NCBI GenBank assembly: GCA_006503475.1 | Contig: RSEH01000054.1 | Coordinates: forward strand, 62,001 to 126,000 | From: Stentor roeselii | Taxonomy: Eukaryota; Ciliophora; Heterotrichea; Heterotrichida; Stentoridae | Direction: 5' to 3' | Length of the DNA: 64,000 bases | Shown here: one piece after another, positions 39,725 through 48,770 of the stretch | How the letters are laid out: each line of letters opens with the position of its first letter | How positions within the stretch are numbered: position 1 is the first letter of the stretch | The notes under the pieces: generated by a model | Told to the model about the DNA's origin: nothing | Database searches by the model: none | The model's input: the letters and a program-made list of their open reading frames with translations, nothing else | Translations under genes and position numbers: made by a program

Positions 39725-40029
39725 GAATGATTATTAGGGTAATGGAGGAATTTTAACTATTTTTTAGTTGTTTTAGATTATGATCATGGATTTATTTAAA
39801 TAGTTTGGAGAGGCTCTTTTGCAATAGGAATATCTTATGAATAGCTAATTATATTCAAAAATATTTGATCTTAAAAACTTCCAAAGTACTTTAAAATATC
39901 TGAATTGATATTTTAAGCCCATTCTAACCTATTGAAAATTCGATCCTGCAAAACGATCGACTCCTTAATCATTTCTAAATCCATAAATCCCAATTCATAA
40001 CACTCTTACTTTTATATTATCCATAAAAA
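39725..40029. promoter_or_regulatory. Divergent upstream region shared by FYVE-like and mitochondrial-candidate genes
   Basis: These 305 bases separate two start codons pointing apart and are AT-rich with no coding signal. The sequence must hold the start regions of both genes. No specific element can be named. Confidence 0.35.
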
Positions 40030-40869
40030 ATGCTTTCAAGGGCAATTCGTTTATCAAGAAGTTTCTCAGCTGCACCTTACAACCCGATGAAATACCTTCA
40101 AAGTTACGTATCAACAAAGATGCCAACAAAGCAAGAAGTATTCGAAGTGATCGAATCAGCTCATTCATCACCAAACAATGTCGTTCATAACATGCGTCAT
40201 ATAAACCCATTGAGACAGTCAGGTCCAGTGCCTCCATTCGACGGTCCATTCACAATGGAGGATATCCTAAAGGGTGCCTATCAAGAGTACATGCTTCAAA
40301 ACGACCAATGTTACCCAAGCACCGACACTGAAGAACTAATGCGAAGAGTTCCAGGCCTGACTCGAGAAGAAGCCGAATACGTGCGGACCTTAGGCCTGAC
40401 TCCAGACGACGAGGTAGAACTAGCTTACTACTACAAAAACATGGGAATCGACATTTACTACCCAATGAACAACACCTACATCGCGCGTCAAATCGTCACA
40501 AACTCAAAAGGCGAAAAGACAGAAGTAGTCTGGCCTTTCATGGGATGGGAAGACTGCATTGAACTTTCTGTTGATACTGCCTTGCAAGACCTTCCTTATC
40601 AGACCATCAGGCACTGGGAAGCCTATTCGGGAGACGAGTGGTACAAGTACGTCAATAATATTGACTTGGGAATGCCTGATACTTGGTTTGAATATGAAAA
40701 AAACTCAAGATATCAAATCGCACTTATCACTGATCAACTGGAAGAACTGCCGGATAGCAAGAGACCTTGGCCAAGTGTGAAGAATCTTCATTCTAGGAAG
40801 GAACTTTGGAGGTCACAGGAACATCTTCAGTATTTGGAAGATATGAAAGGAGAAGGGTGGAATAAATAA
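40030..40869 (+). CDS. Candidate mitochondrial protein, 279 aa
   Basis: The N-terminus MLSRAIRLSRSFSAAPYNP is a typical mitochondrial presequence (basic, Ser/Ala-rich, no acid, RSFSAA-type cleavage region). The mature part is soluble, rich in Tyr, Trp and acidic residues (ELAYYYKNMGIDIYYP; WPFMGWEDCIELSV; ending GEGWNK). No known domain. Ciliate respiratory complexes and ATP synthase carry many lineage-specific subunits of this kind, so such a role is possible. Its 3' end overlaps a local duplication. Confidence 0.65.
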   Translation: MLSRAIRLSRSFSAAPYNPMKYLQSYVSTKMPTKQEVFEVIESAHSSPNNVVHNMRHINPLRQSGPVPPFDGPFTMEDILKGAYQEYMLQNDQCYPSTDTEELMRRVPGLTREEAEYVRTLGLTPDDEVELAYYYKNMGIDIYYPMNNTYIARQIVTNSKGEKTEVVWPFMGWEDCIELSVDTALQDLPYQTIRHWEAYSGDEWYKYVNNIDLGMPDTWFEYEKNSRYQIALITDQLEELPDSKRPWPSVKNLHSRKELWRSQEHLQYLEDMKGEGWNK

Positions 40870-40988
40870 GTAGTTAGAATTAGTCAGTGGTTTGAGGGTT
40901 TATGGGAGTTGGGTTGATATAAAGGAAAAGGGAATAATAAGTAGTTAGAACTAGTCAGTGGTTTGAGGGTTTAACGGAGTTGGGTTGA
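40840..40988. repeat. Two-copy tandem duplication of ~73 bp at convergent gene ends
   Basis: Copy 1 (~40840-40915) and copy 2 (~40916-40988) share GATAT-AAAGG, AATAAGTAGTTAGAA, TAGTCAGTGGTTTGAGGGTT and GGAGTTGGGTTGA, differing by a few substitutions and small indels. Copy 1 contains the last codons and stop of the plus-strand gene. Copy 2 contains the last codons and stop of the minus-strand gene at 40951. Confidence 0.85.
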
Positions 40989-41571
40989 ATTGGTTTACTG
41001 TGGATATGTCTGGGTTTTGGGATGAGGAATTGAGATTTTTTGATTCGCTTATTGACTTCAACTGGATGGAGTCACTAATTGACTTATTTTTGCAATTTCT
41101 TTCAATTGGAGGAAGTTTTTTCAATTGAAACTTCGAAAACTTCGGTTTATTTTCAAGAAGTTTTTTCAATTTTTTCGTTTTTTCATAGTCCTTAGCCATT
41201 CTTTCTGAAGAAATTTCACTTTTGACATGAGAAAGGGATTCAGTAATAGCTAAATTTCGTAAGACCAGTTCATAGTTCTTAATGTTTTGCTGTTTCTGGT
41301 TCAAAGGTTTGAGTTGAGTCTGTGAGCAGAACCGTGGCTTGATTTTAGAGACTTCAGTAATTCTTTTAAGGAAATTCTGATTTTCTTCATAGATTTCTAT
41401 CGAATTTCTCTTGCGTTTCAAGTAGTTCAGCTCATGATGCAAAAGTAACAAGTCTAAAGATTCAGGTTGTCTGAAGTCGATTCTATTTGTTGACTTGAAT
41501 TGGATATTTTTCAGGTTTTTTTTATGAAGTTTGAAGCAGTACTCTTTATACCATTTCTGTTGATTTTCCAT
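40951..41571 (-). CDS. Uncharacterised basic protein, 206 aa
   Basis: It starts MENQQKWYKEYCFKLHKKN and ends NPTPLNPQTTD-TAG. Lys/Asn/Ser-rich, with helical stretches (LLLLHHELNYLKRKRNSIEI; MAKDYEKTKKLKKLLENKPK). No domain is recognised. Its last ~13 codons lie in the second copy of the local duplication, so the C-terminus may have been created or altered by that event. Confidence 0.6.
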   Translation of the reverse strand: MENQQKWYKEYCFKLHKKNLKNIQFKSTNRIDFRQPESLDLLLLHHELNYLKRKRNSIEIYEENQNFLKRITEVSKIKPRFCSQTQLKPLNQKQQNIKNYELVLRNLAITESLSHVKSEISSERMAKDYEKTKKLKKLLENKPKFSKFQLKKLPPIERNCKNKSISDSIQLKSISESKNLNSSSQNPDISTVNQFNPTPLNPQTTD

Positions 41572-41730
41572 TATAAATATTTCAGGGTTAAAATTTGAAA
41601 ACTTTAATTTAACGTGAAAATCGTGAAATAGTTGAAAATACTGAAATATTGTTTTAAATTTTTAATAGATTGAAGATGATTATAAAGGTTGTGAGTTAAG
41701 CGCAGTTATTAATTAAACATTTTGGGATTT

Positions 41731-42273
41731 TCACCAAATCTTCTTAGAAACTATCTCTAAAAACTTGTTGCGGATCTTCACATTTTCTCTGAAGTCTACT
41801 GGACGACTGGAACTTTTTGGCTTTACTAATTTCCATCCAGCCAAACCCAGCCTCATTGTTGGAGTTGGGGTGGCTGGTTTTATTAGAACATCTTTTGCAT
41901 GTCTAGCTTTTATTGCCACAAGGCCCTTGGGTCTTGCAAAAGTATGAACGATGAATTTGCTTTTTTCTTCTTTAGAGTCCTTAAGATAGTTCTCCAGACA
42001 AGGTTTCTCCTCTAAAGTACAAAGCCTATCAGTAGGTTCAGGTCCTTCAAAAGTTCTAAGATTAAGTGAAACCTCAGTACTAGGATCAAGTCGATTAATT
42101 CCCTTCTGAGTTTCAAAAACAAAGACTTTAGGACTTTCATCCTGTTCTCTAAACATCTGATGTGCATGAGTTTTCGCAAAAGTTGATTTAAACCTTTTTT
42201 TAGTTTTCGCAGATTGTTTATGCTGACTTGACCAAGCCCTGATGATGGAACTTTCCCAAATAATTTCGTTCAT
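41731..42273 (-). CDS. Uncharacterised basic protein, 180 aa
   Basis: It starts MNEIIWESSIIRAWSSQHK and ends EIVSKKIW with TGA. Polar and basic, with several Pro-rich turns (RPKGLVAIKARHAKDVLIKP; TPTPTMRLGLAGWKLVKPK). No recognised domain. It diverges from the next gene with only 20 nt between the start codons. Confidence 0.6.
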   Translation of the reverse strand: MNEIIWESSIIRAWSSQHKQSAKTKKRFKSTFAKTHAHQMFREQDESPKVFVFETQKGINRLDPSTEVSLNLRTFEGPEPTDRLCTLEEKPCLENYLKDSKEEKSKFIVHTFARPKGLVAIKARHAKDVLIKPATPTPTMRLGLAGWKLVKPKSSSRPVDFRENVKIRNKFLEIVSKKIW

Positions 42274-42293
42274 AAATTATGCTAAGATAAATA

Positions 42294-42776
42294 ATGACTG
42301 GAGTACTTATGTCACTAGTATGGAAGAAACTTATAATAATGAACTGCATGAACTTGAAAAACCTTCTCGGAAAAATCAAGAAAAACCAAAAGTCTCAATA
42401 TTCCGCCAAAAAACTTACAAGGCTTCTGATGAATCATCTAAAATCAAGGCTTTATAAGAGAAAATCGTATTGGCCAGGAGAGTTTACAGCTTTTCTTGAA
42501 CATCTTAATGCAAGTGACGCTGATCCTGATGAAAAATTCTGCATGATCAGCGACCCTAGAGGGGTTTTAGGTTTTATTTTGGATTCTGAAATAAAAGAAT
42601 TAACGAATACCAGGAAAAGTATGATTTTCAAATCGTTCTGCTGTGATCACAGCAATCATAATGGAAGTTGTGATGCTTTTTGGGAGCAGTTTTTATATTA
42701 TTTAAAAGAGTTTATTTTAACAAGTTTAAATAACCAGAATGACCTACAGTTTGATTTGTTCCCGATTGAGGATTAG
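42294..42776 (+). CDS. Uncharacterised protein, 160 aa, N-terminal frame uncertain
   Basis: From about residue 60 the frame is clearly coding (SYWPGEFTAFLEHLNASDAD; DAFWEQFLYYLKEFILTSLN), with a His/Cys patch (CCDHSNHNGSC). The first ~55 residues (MTGVLMSLVWKKLIIMNCMN) compete with an overlapping frame at 42242-42457 of equally good composition. No tiny intron linking that other frame was found, so the continuous frame from ATG 42294 is preferred. No domain recognised. Confidence 0.55.
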   Translation: MTGVLMSLVWKKLIIMNCMNLKNLLGKIKKNQKSQYSAKKLTRLLMNHLKSRLYKRKSYWPGEFTAFLEHLNASDADPDEKFCMISDPRGVLGFILDSEIKELTNTRKSMIFKSFCCDHSNHNGSCDAFWEQFLYYLKEFILTSLNNQNDLQFDLFPIED

Positions 42777-43036
42777 TGATGGTTGTAAGAAGGGTAATTT
42801 AAAATTAAATAGAGCTAGAATAAGAATGGACGGGGAAAATAAGAAGAAAGAGAATTAGTATGTTGAAGTGAATAGTATTATAGTATATCTTATAGAAATG
42901 GTACCTAAACTTTAATTGATCATAGTCAGTTAATAAAAATCTAAAATAATGAATTTCTCAATTTTCTTAAAAAACTTCCAACTTTTCATCATCATTCCCT
43001 AAAAAACTCTAAAATCTTTATTAAAATATTAAAATC

Positions 43037-44839
43037 TCAAAGACATCCACAACAATGTGGTTTATGCTCAGCATCACGATAAACTTCAATAAACTCCTTC
43101 AAAGGTGCAGGGGCGAAAAAGGCATTTCGATGAATTTGTTCATCAACTAAAAACACCTGAATAATAGTATCACAAGCCATTTCATGCACGGTCATAAAAA
43201 TGCCAGCGACAATATAAGAAATAACGACAAAAACCCCAACAACAGGAACCGGGTTCTGAACACTTCCCTTATACGGTTCATGATACGCCACCACTAAAAA
43301 CCCAACAAAACTCGTTAAAACCATAATAAAAACCTTTCCAAGTACTTTAAAAATATCTCCAACTGCTCCAAGAGCCAAGAAACTAGCCGCATTTTCCGAA
43401 ATCAAAGCAAAAGCATTTCTCGACCCTTCACAAAATCCATGTCCAGCAAGAGCAGTTTGAATATAAGCATGTTTATCAAGGAACTCCAAAAACCTTTCAA
43501 AAAAAACAACGCAACAAGAAAGACTTCCACAAAAAAACTGAACAAAAGGGTTTCCTTCAAAGCCCGGTTTGAATATTTTTTCTTTAACATACCAGAAAAT
43601 CCACTTCACAGGCCGAATAAAGGCCAGGACAAGTGAACCGAAGGCCAAAGTCCCGAGATGAAAGCGAAGAGCAAAGTAAACTGATTGAAAAATCATTTGA
43701 AAAGATGCAGAATCTCGAGAAAAGTACCAAAAACATACACAACATGATACTAAAAATTGACTTAATGCAATTTTAAAGCTGTTGATCCAAAAGACACTTA
43801 ATAATTCAAAGTAAAAAGAATTTCTTGTTGTTTGGTCCCAGGAAATGTTAGCGATTCCGGAATTTGTTTCTTTTAAAGTGCCGGAGGAGTAGATAAAAAT
43901 AAGAGCAAGGACCCAGTAAATGAAGAAAATACAGGAAAAGAGGTAGACAAGCACTGGTAGAAGAAGGACGAGAGGAGTGTCATTGATGAAAATAGCTCCA
44001 GACTTCATTATCGCAATGGCCAGATGGATCCTCCGATACAAAAACACAATAACCAAAGCAAATACAACAACAGCGCAAAACATCATCAAAGAAGCCAAAT
44101 GCAAAGCTCTATAAGTCCTCTTCTCACTTTCCCTTCCATAATTTTCTTCAGCAATCAAATTAAGATAAATCCCGAAGACAACAATCATCGTCGCACTTAG
44201 AAGAATACTGCTCCAAACAATAAGCTCAGCACAAAACCTCAGCATCAAAAGATACAAAAAAGAAACTCCGAATGAAAGACTCAGAACTATCACAACTGCC
44301 GTCCAACACCTTACCACGTCGCTCACCCAAACCGTTAAACCTGAATTAAAGACCTTGTCAATCACAGCGCTGAAAAAGTGAGAATCTGACTGTGGAATGC
44401 AGAACCTTTCTAAAAGTGACTCACTTTTATAAGCCTCTATTTGAATCCCGAGATTTTTAAAGTAAATTATTGGACGAAGGTCGTCACATCGAAGTTGATG
44501 ATTTTCGAAACATTCAAGATTTGTGATGTTTTCTTTTGGACAGGATTTTAAACAGATTCGGTAGTCGGAAAAGTTGGAAGGGAAAATACCGGCTGCTGGG
44601 TAGTAAAGGTAAGAAAAGGGTTTCGTTTGGTGTGAGGGCCGCCCGCATTGGTTACCTGAAGAATCGTATGGGTAGAGAAGGAGGGATGGGGTACCTTTGG
44701 AGAAACCGATTAGGCCTATTGAAAAGGTGGTCAGGAGAAAAAGGGAAAATATCAGGCAGAAGAATAAGTCGGTGCATTTTCGAGTCATTACTGGACCGTC
44801 TCGTAGTTCTTCATTGACTAGGTATTTGTAGTCGGTCAT
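43037..44839 (-). CDS. Choline transporter-like protein (CTL/SLC44 family), 600 aa
   Basis: About ten hydrophobic segments with the SLC44 arrangement: TM1 (LFFCLIFSLFLLTTFSIGLI), then a large Cys-containing extracellular loop with the family signature YDSSGNQCG and CLKSCP, then the multi-pass core. Family motifs continue with SGAIFINDTPLVLLLPVLVY, RNAFALISENAASFLALGAV and a final helix VVGVFVVISYIVAGIFM. SLC44 proteins move choline or ethanolamine across the plasma and mitochondrial membranes for phospholipid synthesis. The cytosolic end HKPHCCGCL is Cys-rich and could be palmitoylated. Stop TGA. Its start lies 6 nt from the opposing gene's start. Confidence 0.92.
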   Translation of the reverse strand: MTDYKYLVNEELRDGPVMTRKCTDLFFCLIFSLFLLTTFSIGLIGFSKGTPSLLLYPYDSSGNQCGRPSHQTKPFSYLYYPAAGIFPSNFSDYRICLKSCPKENITNLECFENHQLRCDDLRPIIYFKNLGIQIEAYKSESLLERFCIPQSDSHFFSAVIDKVFNSGLTVWVSDVVRCWTAVVIVLSLSFGVSFLYLLMLRFCAELIVWSSILLSATMIVVFGIYLNLIAEENYGRESEKRTYRALHLASLMMFCAVVVFALVIVFLYRRIHLAIAIMKSGAIFINDTPLVLLLPVLVYLFSCIFFIYWVLALIFIYSSGTLKETNSGIANISWDQTTRNSFYFELLSVFWINSFKIALSQFLVSCCVCFWYFSRDSASFQMIFQSVYFALRFHLGTLAFGSLVLAFIRPVKWIFWYVKEKIFKPGFEGNPFVQFFCGSLSCCVVFFERFLEFLDKHAYIQTALAGHGFCEGSRNAFALISENAASFLALGAVGDIFKVLGKVFIMVLTSFVGFLVVAYHEPYKGSVQNPVPVVGVFVVISYIVAGIFMTVHEMACDTIIQVFLVDEQIHRNAFFAPAPLKEFIEVYRDAEHKPHCCGCL

Positions 44840-44845
44840 TTATAA
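44840..44845. promoter_or_regulatory. 6-nt palindrome TTATAA between two opposing start codons
   Basis: The ATG of the SLC44 gene (minus, 44839) and the ATG of the NOL9-like gene (plus, 44846) are separated only by TTATAA. Any promoter for either must overlap the other's coding sequence, or both mRNAs have almost no 5' leader. Confidence 0.5.
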
Positions 44846-45769
44846 ATGGCTTTACTCTTGGTTGGACCTGGGAATTATTCAGAACATTTTTCCTCTGACT
44901 TGCTTCTCGAGACTGACCTAGGCCAACCAACAATAGGAATTCCAGGTACAGTTTCACTATTCAAAGAAAATCAGCCAATTCTTCAATTTTTCATCGGGTA
45001 TTCTTCAGCAAAACACAACACATCAAAATACTTAGAATCAGTTCACAAATGTTACCACAAATACCTAAGTGAACACGGTTTACTCTCACTAATCATCCAC
45101 TGCCACAACTGGAAGTCAGGTACAGGAAAAGTGATAATTTCAGACATCATTAAAATCACCCAACCCATCAAAATAATCGAATTTTTCGATAAAAGTCCTT
45201 CAATCGAGTCAGTTTTATCTGAAAAGTTCAGTTTTTTAGAAGGAAACTTCAACAAACCTCGATGTAAATTCGAGTCACTCAAGATAACTGAAGAGAAAAA
45301 CAGTGATTTTAAAGCTTTTCGAAGTAAACTTCTAATGAATTACTTTGGAGTTACTTCAGAAGGTCCCATATCTTTGATTAGCACCTGCCCGAAAGTTTGT
45401 TTTATTGGAGATGTGAAGGTAAAACTGAATGATGAGGTCATCAGTGAAAGCTTGTTTCGCGTCATGGTTGGAAAAATTGCTGGACTTTTAGATGAAGAAG
45501 GAAATTGTTTGGGTGTTGGAATGATTAGAGACTTTAATCAGGAAAATGGAATGATTTATATTATTAGCCCTGTTAAGGATCTTCAAGTTGTTGTTGAACT
45601 TGAACTTTATTCTGGGGAAGGAGCTATTGTTCTGGAAAAAGGTGATATTTTTAATGATAGGGTCTTGAATTACTCTGAACTTGATGTTCCTTATGTGCTT
45701 CCTTTTGCTATTTTAACTGAACAATGTAGCAAATATCATCCTTCGAGGAACTTGGGAAATAATAAATAG
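44846..45769 (+). CDS. NOL9/GRC3-like polynucleotide-kinase-related protein lacking Walker A, 307 aa
   Basis: LLLETDLGQPTIGIPGTVSL matches the YLExDLGQxEFTPPGxVSL motif of NOL9/GRC3/Clp1 kinases (Walker B/lid region). FFIGYSSAKHNTSKYLESV and a CHNWKSGTGKVIISDII-like NTxGWxxGxGxxLLxDII segment confirm the subfamily. NOL9 phosphorylates 5'-OH RNA ends in rRNA ITS2 processing. Here the start ALLLVGPGNYSEHF replaces the GPKNxGKST P-loop; about ten residues including Gly-Lys-Ser/Thr are missing. ATP-dependent kinase activity is therefore unlikely, and a structural role is possible. The C-terminal domain (~170-300) appears intact. Confidence 0.8.
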   Translation: MALLLVGPGNYSEHFSSDLLLETDLGQPTIGIPGTVSLFKENQPILQFFIGYSSAKHNTSKYLESVHKCYHKYLSEHGLLSLIIHCHNWKSGTGKVIISDIIKITQPIKIIEFFDKSPSIESVLSEKFSFLEGNFNKPRCKFESLKITEEKNSDFKAFRSKLLMNYFGVTSEGPISLISTCPKVCFIGDVKVKLNDEVISESLFRVMVGKIAGLLDEEGNCLGVGMIRDFNQENGMIYIISPVKDLQVVVELELYSGEGAIVLEKGDIFNDRVLNYSELDVPYVLPFAILTEQCSKYHPSRNLGNNK

Positions 45770-46161
45770 ATTTAATTTACTTGATGTTTGGAGAAAGGAA
45801 TTTTTAGGTTTAGATTTAAGTGAGGATGATTATCAAGTGATTTCATTGGATTTTCATAGGATGTCTTTTGGATTAATATGCAAGTCAAATTAAGGAATTG
45901 ACAGTAGAATCTACATGGATGTAAACATTGACCAATTAATAAAACATATAAAAATTCAACTCTGAATGAATTAGGGTAATAATTAATAATACTCTAGCTT
46001 TTAATATGCGAATCTCAATTCAGTCAAAAGTTAAAAATATGAATATTTTCTCGTATGAAACTTTAGACATCCAGTAGATTACTTTCACCAAAATAAAAAT
46101 AAGTCTTCACTTTTCATATATCTATTCAATTCTTTAAATATTGAATATTATAAAGGATAGA
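45770..46161. other. Intergenic upstream of the calmodulin-like cluster
   Basis: AT-rich; no coding or RNA signal seen. The reading frame of the next gene is open back to 46141 but without an ATG. Confidence 0.4.
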
Positions 46162-46611
46162 ATGGTAGATAGTTTTACAGAAGAACAAATTTCGGAATTT
46201 AAAGAAATTTTTAACTATTTTGACAAAGACGGAGATGGAAAAATTCCGATTAAAGACTTGGGAACTGCTATGAGGTCCATTATGCAAAATGTTACTGAAG
46301 TACAACTTCAAGATATCATAAATGAAGTGGCGTCTGATGGGCAAGAATCTATTGATTTTCATGATTTTTTGAAATTTCCTGCAAGGAAAATCAAAGATGT
46401 TGATATTGAAGAAGAATTTATTCAGGCTTTTAAGATTTTTGATAAGGACAATCGAGGAAAAATCGATTTTGATAAGATAAGATGTGTTTTTATTAACTTG
46501 GATGAAAAAATTAATGAAGAAGAGATTGTTGAAATAATCAGAAAAGCAAAAGTTAATGATGATGGAACTGTTGATTATAGAGATTTTATTAAAGATTTGA
46601 TGAATGAATAA
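46162..46611 (+). CDS. Divergent calmodulin-like protein, 149 aa
   Basis: Starting at ATG 46162 ([17 protein letters not shown]) it is exactly calmodulin-length and collinear with it. EF1 ([12 protein letters not shown]) and EF3 ([12 protein letters not shown]) keep most ligands but have Asp or Lys at position 12. EF2 ([12 protein letters not shown]) and EF4 ([12 protein letters not shown]) are degenerate. No loop has the bidentate Glu12, so Ca2+ affinity is probably low or Mg2+-shifted. First member of a four-gene cluster with canonical calmodulin; probably an old tandem duplicate. Confidence 0.85.
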   Translation: MVDSFTEEQISEFKEIFNYFDKDGDGKIPIKDLGTAMRSIMQNVTEVQLQDIINEVASDGQESIDFHDFLKFPARKIKDVDIEEEFIQAFKIFDKDNRGKIDFDKIRCVFINLDEKINEEEIVEIIRKAKVNDDGTVDYRDFIKDLMNE

Positions 46612-46739
46612 TTTATTTTGTTAGATTCAATTGAATATACTCCAAAAAACTCTACAAACCCTACAAATTACACTATTTACTATTAAAACTTCTAAAACCT
46701 AATAAAAATCCTGAAAAACTCTTCTCCAATATGAAATTT

Positions 46740-47216
46740 TTAACGCTTCAAAAAAGGGCTAACTTTCTGTTCAAAATTCTGTAAAACCGGCACCTTATTC
46801 TCAAATTCCAGTGACCTCCAATACCATAACGCAATAACAAAGCAAGCAAAAATATTCAAAATAGTCTGACACAAAACAAATTTAAAAAATGGTAGAAAAT
46901 CTCCATCAAGTCCAAGTTTTCCAAAACTAATACAAACAAAAACAAAAAGTAAAACAAACCCAAAAAACAACATAACCAAATAAACCAGAAGATAAAAAGG
47001 AGAATACCTTATTCGATGCCCCACAAGACTAACAGCTTCAATAAAAATTCCAATAACAATAAAACTTCCATCATTCTCTGCAAAGTGCTGATTGATTTCA
47101 CAACTGTAAAACCCAAGACTAATAAGCAAAAGTCCAATTAAAGTCAATCCAATATTCGCCAACAAATAAAATCCGAAAAGGACTGAATTTCCTCCTTTTT
47201 TATAATCTTCTCCCAT
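46740..47216 (-). CDS. Small four-helix membrane protein, 158 aa
   Basis: Four hydrophobic segments: FGFYLLANIGLTLIGLLLIS, SFIVIGIFIEAVSLVG, FYLLVYLVMLFFGFVLLFVF and FKFVLCQTILNIFACFVIAL. Short polar ends, basic C-terminus. No tetraspanin CCG motif in the loop. Function unknown. It sits inside the calmodulin-like cluster on the opposite strand, 25 bp from the start of the next calmodulin-like gene. Confidence 0.7.
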   Translation of the reverse strand: MGEDYKKGGNSVLFGFYLLANIGLTLIGLLLISLGFYSCEINQHFAENDGSFIVIGIFIEAVSLVGHRIRYSPFYLLVYLVMLFFGFVLLFVFVCISFGKLGLDGDFLPFFKFVLCQTILNIFACFVIALWYWRSLEFENKVPVLQNFEQKVSPFLKR

Positions 47217-47241
47217 TCTTTATCTGAACTTTTATACTTTC

Positions 47242-47697
47242 ATGGTCGAGTCATACGAAAAAACATTGGAAAAAGCGGTTCAAGCTTTTATACTCTTTGA
47301 TGTTGATGGCGATGGAAAAATCACGGCTAAGGAAATTGAAAGCGCGATGGGAGTTCTTGGACAGTTTGTTAATCATGAAGAAGCTCTTGAAATTATTGCG
47401 AAACTTGATAAGGACAACTCGGGGACTATTGACTTTAAGGAATTCTTGGAGTATATCAAAGGACCTCATAGAAAAATATCGAAAACTGCACTTTGGGCTG
47501 CTTTTAAGGCGAATGATGATGATAATACTGGATTTATTGGGAATGGGAGAATTTCTGAGATTTTAAATGAGCTGGGAATTGAATTAAATCAACAGGAAAT
47601 TGAAGATTTCTTTAAAGTTCTAGACCCGGAGGGGTGTGGTAGGAGTCATTATGATTTGTTTGAAAATAGCTCTTTTGAGATTTCTTGGTTGTATTAA
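47242..47697 (+). CDS. Calmodulin/troponin-C-like EF-hand protein, 151 aa
   Basis: The N-lobe is intact: DVDGDGKITAKE and DKDNSGTIDFKE are canonical loops. The C-lobe is degenerate: DDDNTGFIGNGR ends in Arg and DPEGCGRSHYDL lacks Ile8 and Glu12. So Ca2+ sensing is limited to the first half, the mirror image of some other relatives nearby. The C-terminus (NSSFEISWLY) is not calmodulin-like. Probable partner-specific sensor, for example in contractile fibres, but no target can be named from sequence. Confidence 0.85.
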   Translation: MVESYEKTLEKAVQAFILFDVDGDGKITAKEIESAMGVLGQFVNHEEALEIIAKLDKDNSGTIDFKEFLEYIKGPHRKISKTALWAAFKANDDDNTGFIGNGRISEILNELGIELNQQEIEDFFKVLDPEGCGRSHYDLFENSSFEISWLY

Positions 47698-47865
47698 TTA
47701 GCTAGATTTTTTTAATTATTGGATATTTTACTTGATTGTTGTTGAAAGATGTAAAGCTCCTTCACCCCAACTCCCATTCCAATCCCCAACTGCTAAAAAA
47801 GAACTTTTCCCTACCCTCTCGAAAATTCCAACCTTCCATATTGTTTTGGAAAGTGTTTCAGATGC

Positions 47866-47878
47866 TATTATAAAAAGC
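47866..47878 (+). promoter_or_regulatory. TATA-like element upstream of calmodulin
   Basis: TATTATAAAAAG lies ~22-34 nt before the calmodulin ATG, in otherwise less AT-rich sequence with C-rich tracts. Similar TATAA strings precede other starts here. Identification is by sequence only. Confidence 0.3.
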
Positions 47879-47899
47879 CGGGTGAAGTTCCTAAAATAA

Positions 47900-48349
47900 A
47901 TGGCAGAGCAACTCACAGAAGAACAGATCGCAGAATTCAAGGAAGCTTTTTCTCTCTTCGACAAAGACGGAGACGGGACCATCACAACTAAAGAGCTAGG
48001 AACAGTGATGAGGTCCTTGGGCCAGAACCCAACTGAGGCCGAGCTTCAAGACATGATCAACGAAGTCGACGCTGACGGAAACGGAACAATCGACTTCCCT
48101 GAGTTCTTGAGTCTCATGGCCAGAAAAATGAAGGACCAGGATACCGAAGAGGAACTCATTGAAGCTTTCAAAGTCTTTGATAGAGACGGAAATGGACTCA
48201 TTAGTGCTGCTGAACTTAGACATGTCATGACTAACTTAGGAGAAAAACTCACTGATGAGGAAGTCGATGAAATGATCAGGGAAGCTGATCTTGATGGTGA
48301 TGGACATATCAACTATGAAGAGTTCGTTAGAATGATGATGGCTAAATAA
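47900..48349 (+). CDS. CaM: Canonical calmodulin, 149 aa
   Basis: Nearly identical to animal and plant calmodulin over its whole length. All four loops are canonical: [36 protein letters not shown] and [12 protein letters not shown]. The central linker is [13 protein letters not shown] and the end is [10 protein letters not shown]. It binds four Ca2+ and activates kinases, channels, motors and IQ-motif proteins. Codon use is richer in C-ending codons than in the divergent neighbours, consistent with high expression. Confidence 0.98.
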   Translation: MAEQLTEEQIAEFKEAFSLFDKDGDGTITTKELGTVMRSLGQNPTEAELQDMINEVDADGNGTIDFPEFLSLMARKMKDQDTEEELIEAFKVFDRDGNGLISAAELRHVMTNLGEKLTDEEVDEMIREADLDGDGHINYEEFVRMMMAK

Positions 48350-48770
48350 GTATTTTTAGAGATTTTTTTAAGGGTTTTTGGGTTTTTGATTTTTAAGGGT
48401 TTTTGATTTTTAAGGGTTTTGTGAGAATTGGATTTTTATTTATTAGGGGTGGTTTTAGATTCCAGTTTTTAAGTTTTAGGAGGTTTTTAAGTAAATATTT
48501 AGAAATTTTTGGGATAATACTTAAGAATTCAAGGATTTACTTTACTTTGAGAATAGAAGAGATTATAATCTTAGTTTTTTACCATTTAAAGTTATAGCGA
48601 AACATTTATATCATTTAAACTTTATAAGATATTAATTTCTTATTATTTTCAACTTCTATCCAACTAAAGAATTTCCATTCATCCTAAGCCTTTCAGAATA
48701 TTCTCCTTGTTCCTAAAATAATTCATCAAAAATCTTAATCTAATCTAATAAAATCAATAAATTTTATTCG
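48350..48770. other. Intergenic, T/G-rich then AT-rich
   Basis: The first ~150 bases are T/G-rich on the plus strand and contain a short 17-bp period repeat (GATTTTTAAGGGTTTTT; starts near 48388 and 48405, with a looser copy at 48361). The rest is AT-rich. No gene seen. Confidence 0.6.
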
